Shown: one piece after another, positions 28,350 through 38,658 of the stretch
How the letters are laid out: each line of letters begins with the position of its first letter
Position numbering within the stretch: position 1 is the stretch's first letter
NCBI RefSeq assembly: GCF_004514475.2
Contig: NZ_MYFO02000001.1
Location: 124,001 to 188,000 of the forward strand
Direction: 5' to 3'
Length of the DNA stretch: 64,000 nt
Origin: Paenibacillus athensensis
GTDB taxonomy: Bacteria > Bacillota > Bacilli > Paenibacillales > NBRC-103111
The notes under the pieces: generated by a model
The model's input: only the letters and a program-made list of their open reading frames with translations
The model's database searches: none
Told to the model about the DNA's origin: nothing
Position numbers and translations under genes: made by a program

Positions 28350-30005
28350 ATGAGCGTATTTTTGCTGCATGGCGGTGAAGCCGAGGCGCTGGAGCTGGGC
28401 CGGCGCAGCGGCGTGGCGCACGGTGCTGCGCTGCCGCCGGACTGGCGCGGCTACGCCGTCGTGCGCTGGGGCGCAGCCGGGCAGGCAGGCGGCGCCGACG
28501 AGCGCCGCAGAGCGCAAGCGGCCGGAGCCGCCGGACTGGGCGAAGCGAGCCGGTCGCAGGGCGGCGCATTCGCCGCGGATACGGGCGCGACAGCGATTGC
28601 GGCTGCGGGAGCGGCTGCAGCAGCGGCTGCGGCGAGCTCTGCGCAGCCGACGATCAGCGTCGGCGGGAGCGGCCGCGGCGCGGCGGCCCCGGCGACCGAG
28701 ACCGTTTGGACGCTGCAGCCGGCGTCGGCGGTGCGGCTGGCCGCCGACCGGGGGCAGCGGGAGCCGCTGCTGGCGCTGCACGGGCTGAAAACAGCCCGCT
28801 CGCATGCCGCAGGCCGGCCGGCGTCGTACCCGTATAAATACAAGGTAGCCGTATTTCATTTGCAGACGCTGGCCGTCTTCGAGCGGGCGGAGCCCGTGCT
28901 GCTCGCCGCCGCGCGGCGGCCGGCCGGCGCGGAAGCGGCCGCGTACCGCGAGGTCGCCTTGGAACGGGCGACCTTTCATGCGCGCCGCGCCGCGCGCGAG
29001 GCCGTCAAGGCGCTCTACGCGCTCGGGCTGGACTACGGCATCGTCACCCTTGGCGTGCTGGCCGAAGGCCACACGCTGGTGCTCGATGTCGAGGCGCAGC
29101 CCCGGCGGCTTGGCGAGCGCCTGCTCGGCCTCTACGCCGAGGCGCTGGCGGCGTATGCCGCGGCTGTCCGGCGCGAGCGCCGGCGCACGGAGCGGGCGAT
29201 GCTCGGCTGCGACCCTGAGTTCCTGCTGCTGAATCCGCAGGGCAAGGTCGTCTCCGCGGATCGGTTTTTCGCCCGTGAGGGCGCCGTTGGCTGCGATGCC
29301 GTCGTGCAAAGCGGGCATCGCATCCTTCTGCCGCTCGCCGAGCTGCGCCCGCGGCCGAGCGACGATCCACGCGAGCTGACGGGCAATCTGCATCGCACGA
29401 TGCAGCTGGCCGCTCGCGCCATTCCCGACGACAGCCTCGCCTGGCTGTCGGGCGGCATGCCGCTCAAGGGCTTCGCCCTCGGCGGCCACATCCATTTCAG
29501 CCGCGTCCAGCTGAATGTGCATCTTTTGCGGGCGCTCGACAATTATCTCGCGCTCCCGCTGCTCTTGCTCGAGGGCGCCGGGGCACGCGGACGGCGTCCG
29601 CGCTACGGCTTCCTCGGCGACTTTCGCCGCCAGTCCCACGGCGGCTTCGAATACCGGACGCCGCCCAGCTGGCTGGCGTCGCCGGCCATCGCGCGCGGCG
29701 TGCTGACGCTCGCTTCGCTGATCGCCGACAACTACGCGCGCTTGTCCGTGTTCCCGCTGCAGCAAGCATCTGTGCAGCGGGCGTATTACGCCGGCGACAA
29801 GCAGGCGCTGCTTGGCACTGTCGATGCGCTGTGGAGCGAGCTGGCGTTGCTTGACGCCTACGAGCTGCACGCGGCGGCGCTGGCCCCGCTCAAGCGGCGC
29901 ATGCTGGCGCTTGCGGCCTGGGACGAGAGCGCCGATATTCGGCCTGCTTGGAAAATAGCACCCTATCAGACGAAAGAAGCGTGCGCCCCGCAATTCGTGC
30001 TATAA
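28350..30005 (+). CDS. COOH-NH2 ligase type 2-like (putative amidoligase)
   Basis: This 551-aa protein ends in a domain (about residues 285-510) like the phiEco32-type COOH-NH2 ligase family, distant glutamine-synthetase-fold enzymes thought to form amide or peptide bonds: 'GCDPEFLLLNPQGKVVSADR', 'LPLAELRPRP', 'GGHIHFSRVQLNVHLL' and 'GFLGDFRRQSHGGFEYRTPP' with conserved acidic, Asn and His residues. Residues 130-260 resemble the C-terminal part of a YheC/D-like ATP-grasp protein ('ALGLDYGIVTLGVLAEGHTL'). Residues 44-117 are an Ala/Gly-rich insertion. ATG 28350 follows GGGAGGG. Placement just after cotE and before mutS suggests a sporulation-linked amide ligase. Substrates are unknown. Confidence 0.75.
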   Translation: MSVFLLHGGEAEALELGRRSGVAHGAALPPDWRGYAVVRWGAAGQAGGADERRRAQAAGAAGLGEASRSQGGAFAADTGATAIAAAGAAAAAAAASSAQPTISVGGSGRGAAAPATETVWTLQPASAVRLAADRGQREPLLALHGLKTARSHAAGRPASYPYKYKVAVFHLQTLAVFERAEPVLLAAARRPAGAEAAAYREVALERATFHARRAAREAVKALYALGLDYGIVTLGVLAEGHTLVLDVEAQPRRLGERLLGLYAEALAAYAAAVRRERRRTERAMLGCDPEFLLLNPQGKVVSADRFFAREGAVGCDAVVQSGHRILLPLAELRPRPSDDPRELTGNLHRTMQLAARAIPDDSLAWLSGGMPLKGFALGGHIHFSRVQLNVHLLRALDNYLALPLLLLEGAGARGRRPRYGFLGDFRRQSHGGFEYRTPPSWLASPAIARGVLTLASLIADNYARLSVFPLQQASVQRAYYAGDKQALLGTVDALWSELALLDAYELHAAALAPLKRRMLALAAWDESADIRPAWKIAPYQTKEACAPQFVL

Positions 30006-30110
30006 TGAGAGAGAAGTTTTTGCGAGCAGGCCCGCGGCGGCGGACCGATCCGGCAGCAGGCCGGAAAGCGCTGCCGCGGCGCAAGCTCCACAGGTTGACG
30101 GAGGAGAATC

Positions 30111-33071
30111 ATGGCGCAATATACCCCGATGATGCAGCAGTACCTGGCCGTCAAGGCGCAGGTGCCTGACGCTTTTTTGTTTTTTCGCCTCGGCGATTTC
30201 TATGAAATGTTTTTCGAAGATGCGATTAACGCTTCGCGCGAGCTGGAAATTACGCTCACCGGCCGCGAGGGCGGCGCGGAGGAGCGCATTCCGATGTGCG
30301 GCGTGCCGCACCACTCGGCGGAGAATTACATTGCCCGTCTGATCGAGAAGGGCTATAAAGTCGCTTTATGCGAGCAGGTTGAGGACCCCGCCGAAGCGAA
30401 AGGCGTCGTGCGCCGGGAAATCGTGCGCATTGTGACCCCCGGAACGGTGATGGATAGCAAGCTGCTGGGCGAGACGAGCAACAATTATATCGTATCCTTG
30501 AATTACGAGAGCGGAGCTTATGCCTTTACAGCCTGCGATATTTCAACAGGCGAGCTGTACACGACCGGGCTGGGCGATTCTCTGGAGCTGGTTGTCGACG
30601 AAATGAACGTGTACATGCCGTCGGAGGTCATTGGCTCGGCCGAGCTGCTGGAGGCGATTGGGGCGCGCACGGCGGGCTGGAGCCGTACTGCGGTGCTGAC
30701 ACCGTGGTCGGCAGCCGACGAGGAGCTGCTGGAGGCACACTTTGCCGGCGATCCGGCGCTGCCGGAGCTTTCCGGTGTCAGCCGCCGCGGCGTGGCGCTG
30801 CTGCTCGGCTATTTGCGCGAGACGCAGAAGCGGGCGTTGACCCACGTCAAGCAAATTCGCGTTTACGAGCCGGAAATGTATATGACGATGGACCCTTTTA
30901 CCCGGCGTAATCTGGAGCTGGTTGAAACCGTGCGAGAGCGGGCCAAAAAGGGCTCGCTGCTCTGGCTGCTCGACCGCACCGTGACGGCTATGGGCGCGCG
31001 TCTTTTGCGCCGCTGGATCGAAAAACCGCTGATGAGCGCGGCGCGCATCGGCGAGCGGCTGGAAGCCGTCGAGCTGCTGGTCAATCAGCTGATCGTTCGC
31101 GAGGATCTCAAGCTGGCGCTGCGCGAGGTGTACGATCTGGAGAGGCTGGTCGCGCGCATTTCCTACGGCAACGCAAACGCCCGCGATATGGTCGCGCTGA
31201 TGGCGTCGCTTAGGCAGGTTCCGCTGCTGCGCGAGGCGTGCGCGTCGTCCGGTTCGGCGACACTCAAGAAGCTCGTGGCCCAGATGGACGGCTGCGAGGA
31301 TGTGATGGGCTGGATCGAAGCGGCCATCGTGGACGAGCCTCCGGTATCGATACGCGATGGCGGCATGATCCGTCCGGGCTACCACGCCTATCTTGATCAG
31401 CTGCGCGAAGCGAGCACAAGCGGCAAGGTATGGATTGCCGAGCTGGAGCGCAAGGAACGCGAGGCGACCGGAATCAAGTCGCTGAAAATCGGCTATAACA
31501 AGGTGTTCGGCTATTTTATCGAGGTGACCAAGGCGAATATGGGCGCGCTGCCCGAAGGCCGCTACGAGCGCAAACAGACGCTGGCCAACGCCGAGCGTTA
31601 CGTTACGCCGGAGCTGAAGGAGAAGGAAGCGCTCATTCTTGAGGCGCAGGACAAAATGATCGACTTGGAATACGAGCTGTTCACCGAGCTGCGCGAGCGG
31701 ATCTCCGGCCATATTTCGCGTCTGCAAAAGCTCGCCGAAATTATCGCCACCGCCGACGTCTACCAATCGCTGGCCGCGGTGAGCGCAGCGAGCCATTTTC
31801 GCAAGCCGGAGGTTGGAGAGGGCTATGAGCTGCGGATTGAGGAAGGACGGCATCCGGTCGTTGAGGCGGTGCTGGAGGGCGGTTCGTTCATCGCTAACGA
31901 TACGCGGCTGGAGCGCGAGGACGGGCGGATTTTGCTGATCACAGGTCCGAACATGGCGGGCAAAAGCACGTACATGCGCCAGGTGGCCGTCATTTGCCTG
32001 ATGGCGCAAATCGGCTGCTTCGTGCCGGCGCGTGCGGCCCGCATCCCGATTATCGACCGCGTGTTCACGCGCATCGGCGCTGCCGACGATTTGATCGGCG
32101 GGCAAAGCACGTTTATGGTCGAGATGATGGACATACAAATCATGACGGAAAAAGCGACTCCGCGCAGTCTCGTCATCATCGACGAGCTCGGCCGCGGCAC
32201 CTCGACGGGCGAGGGCATGGCGATTGCGCAGGCCGTCATTGAATATTTGCACGACCGCGTCGGCTGCAAGACGCTCGTATCGACGCATTTTCACGAGCTG
32301 GCGCATCTGGAGGAAAGTCTTGCGCATCTGCGCAATCATTGCATGGCCGTCAAAGAGAGCGGCAATCAGGTTACGTTTCTGCGCAAGCTGATCCGCGGAG
32401 CGGCCAGCACGAGCTACGGCATCTATTGCGCGGAAATCGCCGGCTTGCCGGACTCAATCATTCAGCGCTCGTACGAGCTGCTGCACAGCTTTGACGCCCG
32501 TCCGGCAGATCGGCCGGAGGAGCACGGCGGCGCTGCAGCGCTAGCTCAAACGGCCAGCGCGGGTGCGCGCAGGACAGACGCAGGAAGCGCGAACAGTGAG
32601 CCGCCAACTGCGACTGATGCGCTTGCGAATGCTTCGCCGGCGGGCGCAAGCAGGCCGCAGCGCGAGCCGTCGCTGCCAGAACGCGTGCTGGCGGCGTCCG
32701 CTGCGGGTACGCAGCCGCTGGTGCTGGAGCGCGGTGCGGGGCAAACGCCGGCATCGCCGGTCGCGCCCGTTGCCACGGCTGGGCCAGAAGCAGAAGCCGA
32801 TTTTGCCAAGCTGCACTCGGCTACGGCTGGCGCTGAGTTAGCTTCTCCGGCGCCTGCGGACGCTTCCGGCGCTAGGGACGCCGCCGAGGCAAGCGGCTTT
32901 GTCCAACTGTCGCTGTTTGCCGACGAGCAGCAGGGCGACAAAAGCAAGCGAAAGCCGGAAGGCAAGCAGCTGCAAGTGCTCGAACAGCTCAAAAGCGCGG
33001 ATTTGATCAATATGACGCCGCTAGCAGCCTTGAATCTGATCTATGAGCTCAAGCAAAAGCTGCAAGGTTAA
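30111..33071 (+). CDS. mutS: DNA mismatch repair protein MutS
   Basis: This 986-aa ATPase recognises mismatches: it has the Phe-X-Glu motif in 'LGDFYEMFFEDA', Walker A 'GPNMAGKSTYMRQVAVICL', 'DELGRGTSTGEGMAIAQAV' (Walker B) and 'STHFHELAHLE'. It is about 120 residues longer than usual because residues 797-928, between the ATPase domain and the C-terminal tail, are an Ala/Gly/Pro/Ser-rich low-complexity linker. The tail resumes with 'FVQLSLFADE' and 'LKSADLINMTPLAALNLIYE'. ATG 30111 follows GGAGG. mutL lies one gene downstream. Confidence 0.97.
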   Translation: MAQYTPMMQQYLAVKAQVPDAFLFFRLGDFYEMFFEDAINASRELEITLTGREGGAEERIPMCGVPHHSAENYIARLIEKGYKVALCEQVEDPAEAKGVVRREIVRIVTPGTVMDSKLLGETSNNYIVSLNYESGAYAFTACDISTGELYTTGLGDSLELVVDEMNVYMPSEVIGSAELLEAIGARTAGWSRTAVLTPWSAADEELLEAHFAGDPALPELSGVSRRGVALLLGYLRETQKRALTHVKQIRVYEPEMYMTMDPFTRRNLELVETVRERAKKGSLLWLLDRTVTAMGARLLRRWIEKPLMSAARIGERLEAVELLVNQLIVREDLKLALREVYDLERLVARISYGNANARDMVALMASLRQVPLLREACASSGSATLKKLVAQMDGCEDVMGWIEAAIVDEPPVSIRDGGMIRPGYHAYLDQLREASTSGKVWIAELERKEREATGIKSLKIGYNKVFGYFIEVTKANMGALPEGRYERKQTLANAERYVTPELKEKEALILEAQDKMIDLEYELFTELRERISGHISRLQKLAEIIATADVYQSLAAVSAASHFRKPEVGEGYELRIEEGRHPVVEAVLEGGSFIANDTRLEREDGRILLITGPNMAGKSTYMRQVAVICLMAQIGCFVPARAARIPIIDRVFTRIGAADDLIGGQSTFMVEMMDIQIMTEKATPRSLVIIDELGRGTSTGEGMAIAQAVIEYLHDRVGCKTLVSTHFHELAHLEESLAHLRNHCMAVKESGNQVTFLRKLIRGAASTSYGIYCAEIAGLPDSIIQRSYELLHSFDARPADRPEEHGGAAALAQTASAGARRTDAGSANSEPPTATDALANASPAGASRPQREPSLPERVLAASAAGTQPLVLERGAGQTPASPVAPVATAGPEAEADFAKLHSATAGAELASPAPADASGARDAAEASGFVQLSLFADEQQGDKSKRKPEGKQLQVLEQLKSADLINMTPLAALNLIYELKQKLQG

Positions 33072-33170
33072 GGCCGGCTGTGAAGCCGCGATCAGGACCA
33101 CAAGCGTTCCTGGCTGCGGTTTGTGATCCGGTTTCTGTCAAGTGAAACCATTCAAGGAGGCCCCACACCG

Positions 33171-34616
33171 ATGAAAATGAAGATGGCTTCAACAATGAAA
33201 GTGACGCTCGGGCTTGTCTCCGCGCTGCTGGCTGTTGCCCCTCTGACGGCTGCTTCTGCCGCTGTGCAGGAAGATGAAACGACGGCGCAGGTTCGCGAGC
33301 TGATCGGCACGCTGCACGTCAGCGGCGTCACAGCCGATGCCTTAAAGGGCAAGACGATTGCGGAAATGATCAAAAGCCTGAACGATCCCTATACGATGTA
33401 TTTTAGCAAAAATGATTTGAGCGCTTTCCAAAGCTCGCTCGAAAACGACTTTGTCGGCATGGGCGCCCGTCTGGCGATGGATGAAACGGGCCTGTATATC
33501 GATGAGGTGTTTTCCGGCTCGGCTGCGGAAGCAGCCGGTGTCAAAGCCGATGACTATATTGTTGCCGTCGACGGGACGCCGGTAGATCCGACCTCGCTGG
33601 ACTCGGCGCGCGACCGGATTCTCGGCGATGAAGGCACGCATGTGACCATCACGGTGCAGCGCGGCAACCAGAAGCTGGACCTGGACGTAACCCGCAAGCC
33701 GTTTAACGTATCGGAAGTAACGAGCAAAAGCTTCGGCAACGGCGTCGGTTATATCGCGGTCAGCGATTTTTCCAGCGATGCGGATGAGGATTTTGCCGCG
33801 GCGTTGGGGGATTTGCAAGCTCAGGGGCTGACCTCGCTGATTATCGATTTGCGCAACAATCCGGGCGGCCTGCTGCAAACGGCGCTTGGCATCGCCAAGC
33901 AGTTCGTGCCGTCGGGTACGCTGATTCATACGAAGGACCGCAACGGCGTTGACGATCCGGTTGCGATCACAAACGGACATTCGCTTGGCGTGCCGGTGTA
34001 CGTGCTGGTCAATCAGAACAGCGCCAGCGCCTCCGAGGTGTTGTCCGGGGCTCTTCAGGATTACGGCGTAGCCGAGGTAATCGGCATGCGCAGCTACGGC
34101 AAGGGCAGCGTGCAGCAGATTTATGAGCTGAACGACGGCGGCGCGCTCAAGGTGACGATTGAGGAATATTTGACGCCCAAGCTGCACAAGGTGAACAAGG
34201 TCGGCATCACGCCGGATCAGGTTATTGACGGAGGCGCAGCCCAGCTGATTACGGCGCTGCACGATGCGGGCGTCGACGATCTTTCCGTCGTCATTTCCAA
34301 GCATCGGGTGACGATAAACGGTGTGGACGTGTCTGACTCTATGAGACTGCTGCGCCGCGATGGAGCCGTCTATGCCCCTACTCGCGCTCTGGCGGCGCTT
34401 GTCGGCAGCCCGGTAAGCTGGAACGAGGCGCAGCGCGCCGTTGAGCTGAAGGACGGAGACGTTGTGCGGACGATTTCGTCTGCCGATGCGGACAAGCTGA
34501 TTCTTGAAGGCGGCGGCAGCTATATCAACCTGGCTTATTTGGCCGGGCTGTATCCGCAGCTGCACGTCTCGGACAACGCCGATCAAGTGACGATTCAAGC
34601 GGTAAAGGGGAAATAA
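33171..34616 (+). CDS. S41 C-terminal processing protease with copper-amine-oxidase-like domain
   Basis: This 481-aa secreted or membrane-anchored serine protease has a signal peptide (residues 1-28), a PDZ domain (about 75-160, 'VFSGSAAEAAGVKADDYIVA'), and the CtpA/CtpB catalytic core with Ser near 286 in 'NQNSASASEVLSGALQDYG' and Lys near 311 in 'SYGKGSVQQIYEL'. The last 100 residues resemble the copper amine oxidase N-terminal repeat common in Paenibacillus wall proteins ('VTINGVDVSDSMRLLRRDGA'), here perhaps a wall or peptide-binding module. ATG 33171 follows AAGGAGG. It sits between mutS and mutL, probably as part of the operon. Confidence 0.9.
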   Translation: MKMKMASTMKVTLGLVSALLAVAPLTAASAAVQEDETTAQVRELIGTLHVSGVTADALKGKTIAEMIKSLNDPYTMYFSKNDLSAFQSSLENDFVGMGARLAMDETGLYIDEVFSGSAAEAAGVKADDYIVAVDGTPVDPTSLDSARDRILGDEGTHVTITVQRGNQKLDLDVTRKPFNVSEVTSKSFGNGVGYIAVSDFSSDADEDFAAALGDLQAQGLTSLIIDLRNNPGGLLQTALGIAKQFVPSGTLIHTKDRNGVDDPVAITNGHSLGVPVYVLVNQNSASASEVLSGALQDYGVAEVIGMRSYGKGSVQQIYELNDGGALKVTIEEYLTPKLHKVNKVGITPDQVIDGGAAQLITALHDAGVDDLSVVISKHRVTINGVDVSDSMRLLRRDGAVYAPTRALAALVGSPVSWNEAQRAVELKDGDVVRTISSADADKLILEGGGSYINLAYLAGLYPQLHVSDNADQVTIQAVKGK

Positions 34617-34619
34617 CGT

Positions 34620-36854
34620 ATGGGCAAAATTCAGCTGCTGAGCGAGCATATCGCCAACCAGATCGCTGCGGGCGAGGTGGTGGAGCGGCCATCTTCCGTC
34701 GTGAAGGAGCTTGTTGAAAACGCCGTGGACGCCGGCAGCGCCCGGATCGACATCGCGGTCGAAGAGGGCGGCCTGCAGCTGATTCGCGTGGCCGATAACG
34801 GCTCGGGTATGGAGACCGAGGATTGCGAGCTGGCGTTCCAGCGGCATGCGACGAGCAAAATCGCGACCAGCAAGGATTTGTTTGCGATCCGTACGCTTGG
34901 CTTTCGCGGCGAGGCGCTGCCGAGCATCGCCTCCGTTTCCCGGCTGGAATGTGTCACAAGCGCATCCGACAGCGGTTTGGGGCGGCGTATCGTCATTGAA
35001 GGCGGCGCTTTGAAATCCGCGGAAGAGACGGCAACGCGGCGCGGTACGGAAGTTATTGTCCGCGACCTGTTTTACAATACGCCGGCCCGGTTAAAGTATA
35101 TGAAGACGATTCAAACCGAGCTGGGCCATATCTCGGATTATTTATACCGGCTTGCGCTGGCGCATCCGGGTATCGCCTTTTCGCTCAAGCATAACGGCAA
35201 TCTGCTGCTGCAGACGTTGGGCAACGGCGATTTGCTGCAGGTCATTGCTGCGATTTACGGCACGGCCACGGGTAAAATGATGGTTCCGGTCGCTGCCGAA
35301 AGCCTCGATTATACGATGACGGGCTTTATTGCCAAGCCGGAAATGACGCGCGCCAATCGCGCCGGCATGTCGACTGTCGTCAATGGCCGGTATGTGCGCA
35401 ATTTTGCATTAAATCAAGCGATCCTGCAAGGCTACCATACGCTGCTGCCGATCAATCGCTTCCCGGTTGCGGTGCTGCACATTGCGATGGACCCGTCGCT
35501 TGTCGACGTGAACGTCCATCCGGCGAAGCTGGAGGTGCGCTTCAGCAAGGAAGCGGAGCTGACTGCGCTGATTGAAGCGGAAATCAAGCGCGCGCTCGGC
35601 CGCCAGGTGCTGATTCCGCAAGGCAAGCCAGGCGCCGCAAAGGGCGCTTACGTGCAGGAGCAGCTGGAGCTGACGCGCGTTGCCGATGCTGCGCCGGAGC
35701 TGGCTGCGGGCAGCGCTGCGGAAGCGGATCGTGCGGTGGGCGCAGGCGGTCCGGCAGGCAGCGGCTTGCGCGCCGGCGAGGCTTTGGCGGGCGCAGGCGG
35801 CCCGCTGGGCGGCGCTGCGAGCGCAGCCGCTTACGGGGCCGCAGGCGAAAGCGGCAACGGCGCGCCCGACGAGCACGGCGGAGCCGCCGGGCGGGAGCGC
35901 TCAGACGCAGCCGCTGCAGGCGGCCCGCTGGGCGCGCGCCCGAACGCCGCTTTCGCAGCGGCTGCCGAGGCTGACGGCGCAGCCGCTCCGCTGCCCGGCG
36001 ACGCCGATGCGCCGCCGGAGCCGGGCGAAGCGCCGCTCGCCGCGGGCCTGCCAAGCGGCCCGCGCATCCGCGAGGCCGCGCCGTCGTATCGCCCGCAGGG
36101 CGATGCGGCCTACGCGGCCAAAGCCGCGCCGGGCGGCGCGGGCGCTTCCACCGGGAAGCAGCCCCAGCGCCAACCGGCGTACGGCGGCACGCCGTCGCAG
36201 GCGTCGAGAAAAGCGAATGAAGCTTTTCTCGACGCGCTGCCCGAGGCCGGCGGTGCGCCGAAGCTGCCGGCTTTTCCGCAGCTGGATCCGATCGGCCAGA
36301 TGCACGGCACCTACATCGTCGCGCAAAACGACGCGGGCTTGTATCTGATCGATCAGCACGCCGCGCACGAACGGATTCATTATGAATATTATTACGAAAA
36401 ATTCGGCAATCCGGCCGAAGCCAGCCAAGAGCTGCTCGTGCCGATTACCCTGGAATTTACGCCGTCGGAAGCGGCGGTGATCCTTGACAAGCTGGTGCTG
36501 CTGGAACAGGCCGGCGTATACATGGAAGCGTTTGGCGGCAGCACGTTTATCGTCCGCGCGCACCCGCATTGGTTCCCGGCGGGGGAAGAGCAAGCGATTG
36601 TCGAAGAGATGTGCGAATGGCTGCTCAGCGAGAAAAAAAGCGTCGAGATCGCCAAGCTGCGCGAGAAATCAGCGATTCTTTGCTCCTGCAAAGCCTCGAT
36701 CAAAGCCAATCAGGCGTTGCGTACAGCCGAGATGGAGGCGTTGCTCGACCGGCTCGCGGCATGCCGTAACCCATACACCTGCCCGCACGGCCGGCCCATT
36801 GTCGTCAGCTTCTCCACCTATGAGCTGGAAAAAATGTTCAAGCGGGTGATGTAG
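34620..36854 (+). CDS. mutL: DNA mismatch repair endonuclease MutL
   Basis: This 744-aa protein has the GHKL ATPase motifs ('[13 protein letters not shown]', 'RHATSKI', '[15 protein letters not shown]') and the C-terminal nicking-endonuclease motif DQHAxxExxxxE in '[16 protein letters not shown]', with '[14 protein letters not shown]' and 'CPHGRPIVV'. It therefore belongs to the MutH-independent group that nicks DNA itself. Residues 339-530 form an unusually long Ala/Gly-rich linker. ATG 34620 comes 3 nt after the protease stop, and the methyltransferase starts 2 nt after its end, so it is deeply operonic. Confidence 0.97.
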   Translation: MGKIQLLSEHIANQIAAGEVVERPSSVVKELVENAVDAGSARIDIAVEEGGLQLIRVADNGSGMETEDCELAFQRHATSKIATSKDLFAIRTLGFRGEALPSIASVSRLECVTSASDSGLGRRIVIEGGALKSAEETATRRGTEVIVRDLFYNTPARLKYMKTIQTELGHISDYLYRLALAHPGIAFSLKHNGNLLLQTLGNGDLLQVIAAIYGTATGKMMVPVAAESLDYTMTGFIAKPEMTRANRAGMSTVVNGRYVRNFALNQAILQGYHTLLPINRFPVAVLHIAMDPSLVDVNVHPAKLEVRFSKEAELTALIEAEIKRALGRQVLIPQGKPGAAKGAYVQEQLELTRVADAAPELAAGSAAEADRAVGAGGPAGSGLRAGEALAGAGGPLGGAASAAAYGAAGESGNGAPDEHGGAAGRERSDAAAAGGPLGARPNAAFAAAAEADGAAAPLPGDADAPPEPGEAPLAAGLPSGPRIREAAPSYRPQGDAAYAAKAAPGGAGASTGKQPQRQPAYGGTPSQASRKANEAFLDALPEAGGAPKLPAFPQLDPIGQMHGTYIVAQNDAGLYLIDQHAAHERIHYEYYYEKFGNPAEASQELLVPITLEFTPSEAAVILDKLVLLEQAGVYMEAFGGSTFIVRAHPHWFPAGEEQAIVEEMCEWLLSEKKSVEIAKLREKSAILCSCKASIKANQALRTAEMEALLDRLAACRNPYTCPHGRPIVVSFSTYELEKMFKRVM

Positions 36855-36856
36855 CG

Positions 36857-37633
36857 ATGCTGGTGACTACGTCCTATCATCCTGATGCCGAGCTTGAGGC
36901 CAAAGCGCAGCGGCTTGCTGCTGAATACGGCGGCCGGCCGGCGCCGCGGCGGCGCGATTCGCTGCAGAAGCTGATGCGCAGCTACGGCGACCCGGCGGTG
37001 CTGCTTGTAGCCAAGGGCGAGATCAGGTACTATGAAGAAGATCAAGACGCGATGTTTTTTCATCCGAGCATGTCGCAAATCCGCGTAAAGCGGCTGCTGG
37101 GCGGCGAGCCCGATGCGCTGGTTGAAGCGTGCGGTGCGTTGCCCGGCGATCACGTGCTGGATTGTACGGCGGGGCTGGCGTCGGACGCGATTGTGCTGTC
37201 GTGCGCCGTCGGTGCGAGCGGCAGCGTAACCGCGCTGGAAAGCGAGCCGGTGCCGGCGATGCTGATCCGCGAGGGACTGGCCGCTTATGAAGCGGATTTG
37301 CCGCAGATGACGGAAGCCATGCGCCGCATCAGCGTCCGGCATGCCCACCATCTCGACGTGCTGCGCGAGCTGCCGGGCGCCAGCGTGGATATCGTCTACT
37401 TCGATCCGATGTTTCGCAGGCCGATTCGCGAATCGAGCTCGATCGCGCCGCTGCGTACGCACGCCAACATCGCTGCGCTGACGCCCGAGGCCGTGGAGCA
37501 GGCCCGGCGCGTCGCCCGCAAGCGAATTGTGCTCAAGGAGCAACGCACGAGCGGCGAATTTGCGCGGCTGGGCTTTGACTCGGTGCTGCGATCCAACACG
37601 AAAACGACCTATGGAGTGATTCAACTGTGCTAG
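36857..37633 (+). CDS. Class I SAM-dependent methyltransferase (RsmJ-like)
   Basis: This 258-aa protein resembles the RsmJ/YhiQ group of 16S rRNA guanine-N2 methyltransferases. The SAM-binding motif is 'HVLDCTAGLASDAIVLSCAV', acidic motif II lies near 'ALESEP', and the catalytic motif is 'VYFDPMFRRP'. The rRNA target is inferred from family only. The ATG lies 2 nt after mutL, and the end overlaps miaA by 7 nt, so it is part of the same operon. Confidence 0.8.
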   Translation: MLVTTSYHPDAELEAKAQRLAAEYGGRPAPRRRDSLQKLMRSYGDPAVLLVAKGEIRYYEEDQDAMFFHPSMSQIRVKRLLGGEPDALVEACGALPGDHVLDCTAGLASDAIVLSCAVGASGSVTALESEPVPAMLIREGLAAYEADLPQMTEAMRRISVRHAHHLDVLRELPGASVDIVYFDPMFRRPIRESSSIAPLRTHANIAALTPEAVEQARRVARKRIVLKEQRTSGEFARLGFDSVLRSNTKTTYGVIQLC

Positions 37634-38610
37634 AAGCGAAGACCAAGCCGCCTCTGCTCGTGCTCGTCGGTCCGACGGCTGTCGGGAAAACCCGGCTTAG
37701 CCTGGAGATTGCCCGGCGGTTTGGCTGCGAGATTATTTCCGGCGATTCGATGCAGGTGTACCGCGGCATGGATATCGGCACGGCCAAAGCAAGCGTTGAA
37801 GAACGCGAGCTGACGCCGCACCATCTGATCGATATTCACGATCCGCGCCACCCGTTCTCCGTCGCTGAGTTTCAAGAGCGCGTGCGCGCGCTGATCGTTG
37901 AGATTTCCTCGCGCGGCAAGCTGCCGTTTATTGTCGGCGGCACCGGGCTGTATGTGGAATCGGTTTGCTACAACTTTCAATTTACGGACGTGGGCAGCGA
38001 TCCGGCGTTCCGCCAGGAGCAGGAGTCGTACGCAGAGCGCTTTGGGGCCGATGCGCTGCATCAGCGGCTGCGCGAGGTTGATCCGGAAAGCGCGGGGCGT
38101 TTGCACCCCAACGACATTCGCCGCGTCGTCCGTGCGCTTGAGGTGTTCCATTTGTCGGGGACGACCTTGTCGGCCAGTCTGGCTGCGCAGACGAAGACTT
38201 CGCCGTACAACTTATGCCTGCTGGGACTGACGATGGAGCGCTCGTTGCTGTACAAGCGGATCGAGGAGCGGATCGATCAAATGCTGGCTGCAGGACTCAT
38301 CGACGAGGTTCGACGGCTGCTGGCCGACGGGGTTCCGCGCGACGCAACGTCGATGCAGGGGCTTGGCTACAAGGAGATGGCCAGCTATTTGCAAGATGAG
38401 CTAACCTTTGAAGAAGCGGTCATTTTGTTGAAGCGGGACACGCGGCATTTTGCCAAAAGGCAGCTCAGCTGGTTCCGGCACATGGCCGATATTCACTGGA
38501 CGGATGTGACGGACCCGGCAAAATTTTCAGCGCAATTCGAAGGGATTCATGATATAATTGCAGGAAAGTTCGCGAGAGAAATGGAATATAATCAACCACA
38601 ATCACCTTGA
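37627..38610 (+). CDS. miaA: tRNA dimethylallyltransferase MiaA
   Basis: This 327-aa enzyme transfers a dimethylallyl group to A37 of tRNAs reading U-starting codons. It shows the P-loop 'LVGPTAVGKTRLSLEIARRF', 'SGDSMQVYRGMDIGTAKAS', 'FIVGGTGLYVESV' and the C-terminal 'DTRHFAKRQLSWFR'. The GTG start is inside the end of the methyltransferase gene. hfq follows 48 nt downstream, the same order as in many bacteria. Confidence 0.96.
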   Translation: MLEAKTKPPLLVLVGPTAVGKTRLSLEIARRFGCEIISGDSMQVYRGMDIGTAKASVEERELTPHHLIDIHDPRHPFSVAEFQERVRALIVEISSRGKLPFIVGGTGLYVESVCYNFQFTDVGSDPAFRQEQESYAERFGADALHQRLREVDPESAGRLHPNDIRRVVRALEVFHLSGTTLSASLAAQTKTSPYNLCLLGLTMERSLLYKRIEERIDQMLAAGLIDEVRRLLADGVPRDATSMQGLGYKEMASYLQDELTFEEAVILLKRDTRHFAKRQLSWFRHMADIHWTDVTDPAKFSAQFEGIHDIIAGKFAREMEYNQPQSP

Positions 38611-38658
38611 AATAACGCCGCGCGCGAAACGTTTCATTCCAATGAGGGGGACCTACTG

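Noticed and set aside
28311-29993. Minus-strand ORF of 560 aa opposite the amidoligase
   Set aside because: Arg/Ala-rich shadow with no recognisable motif; the plus strand has a ribosome binding site and conserved blocks.
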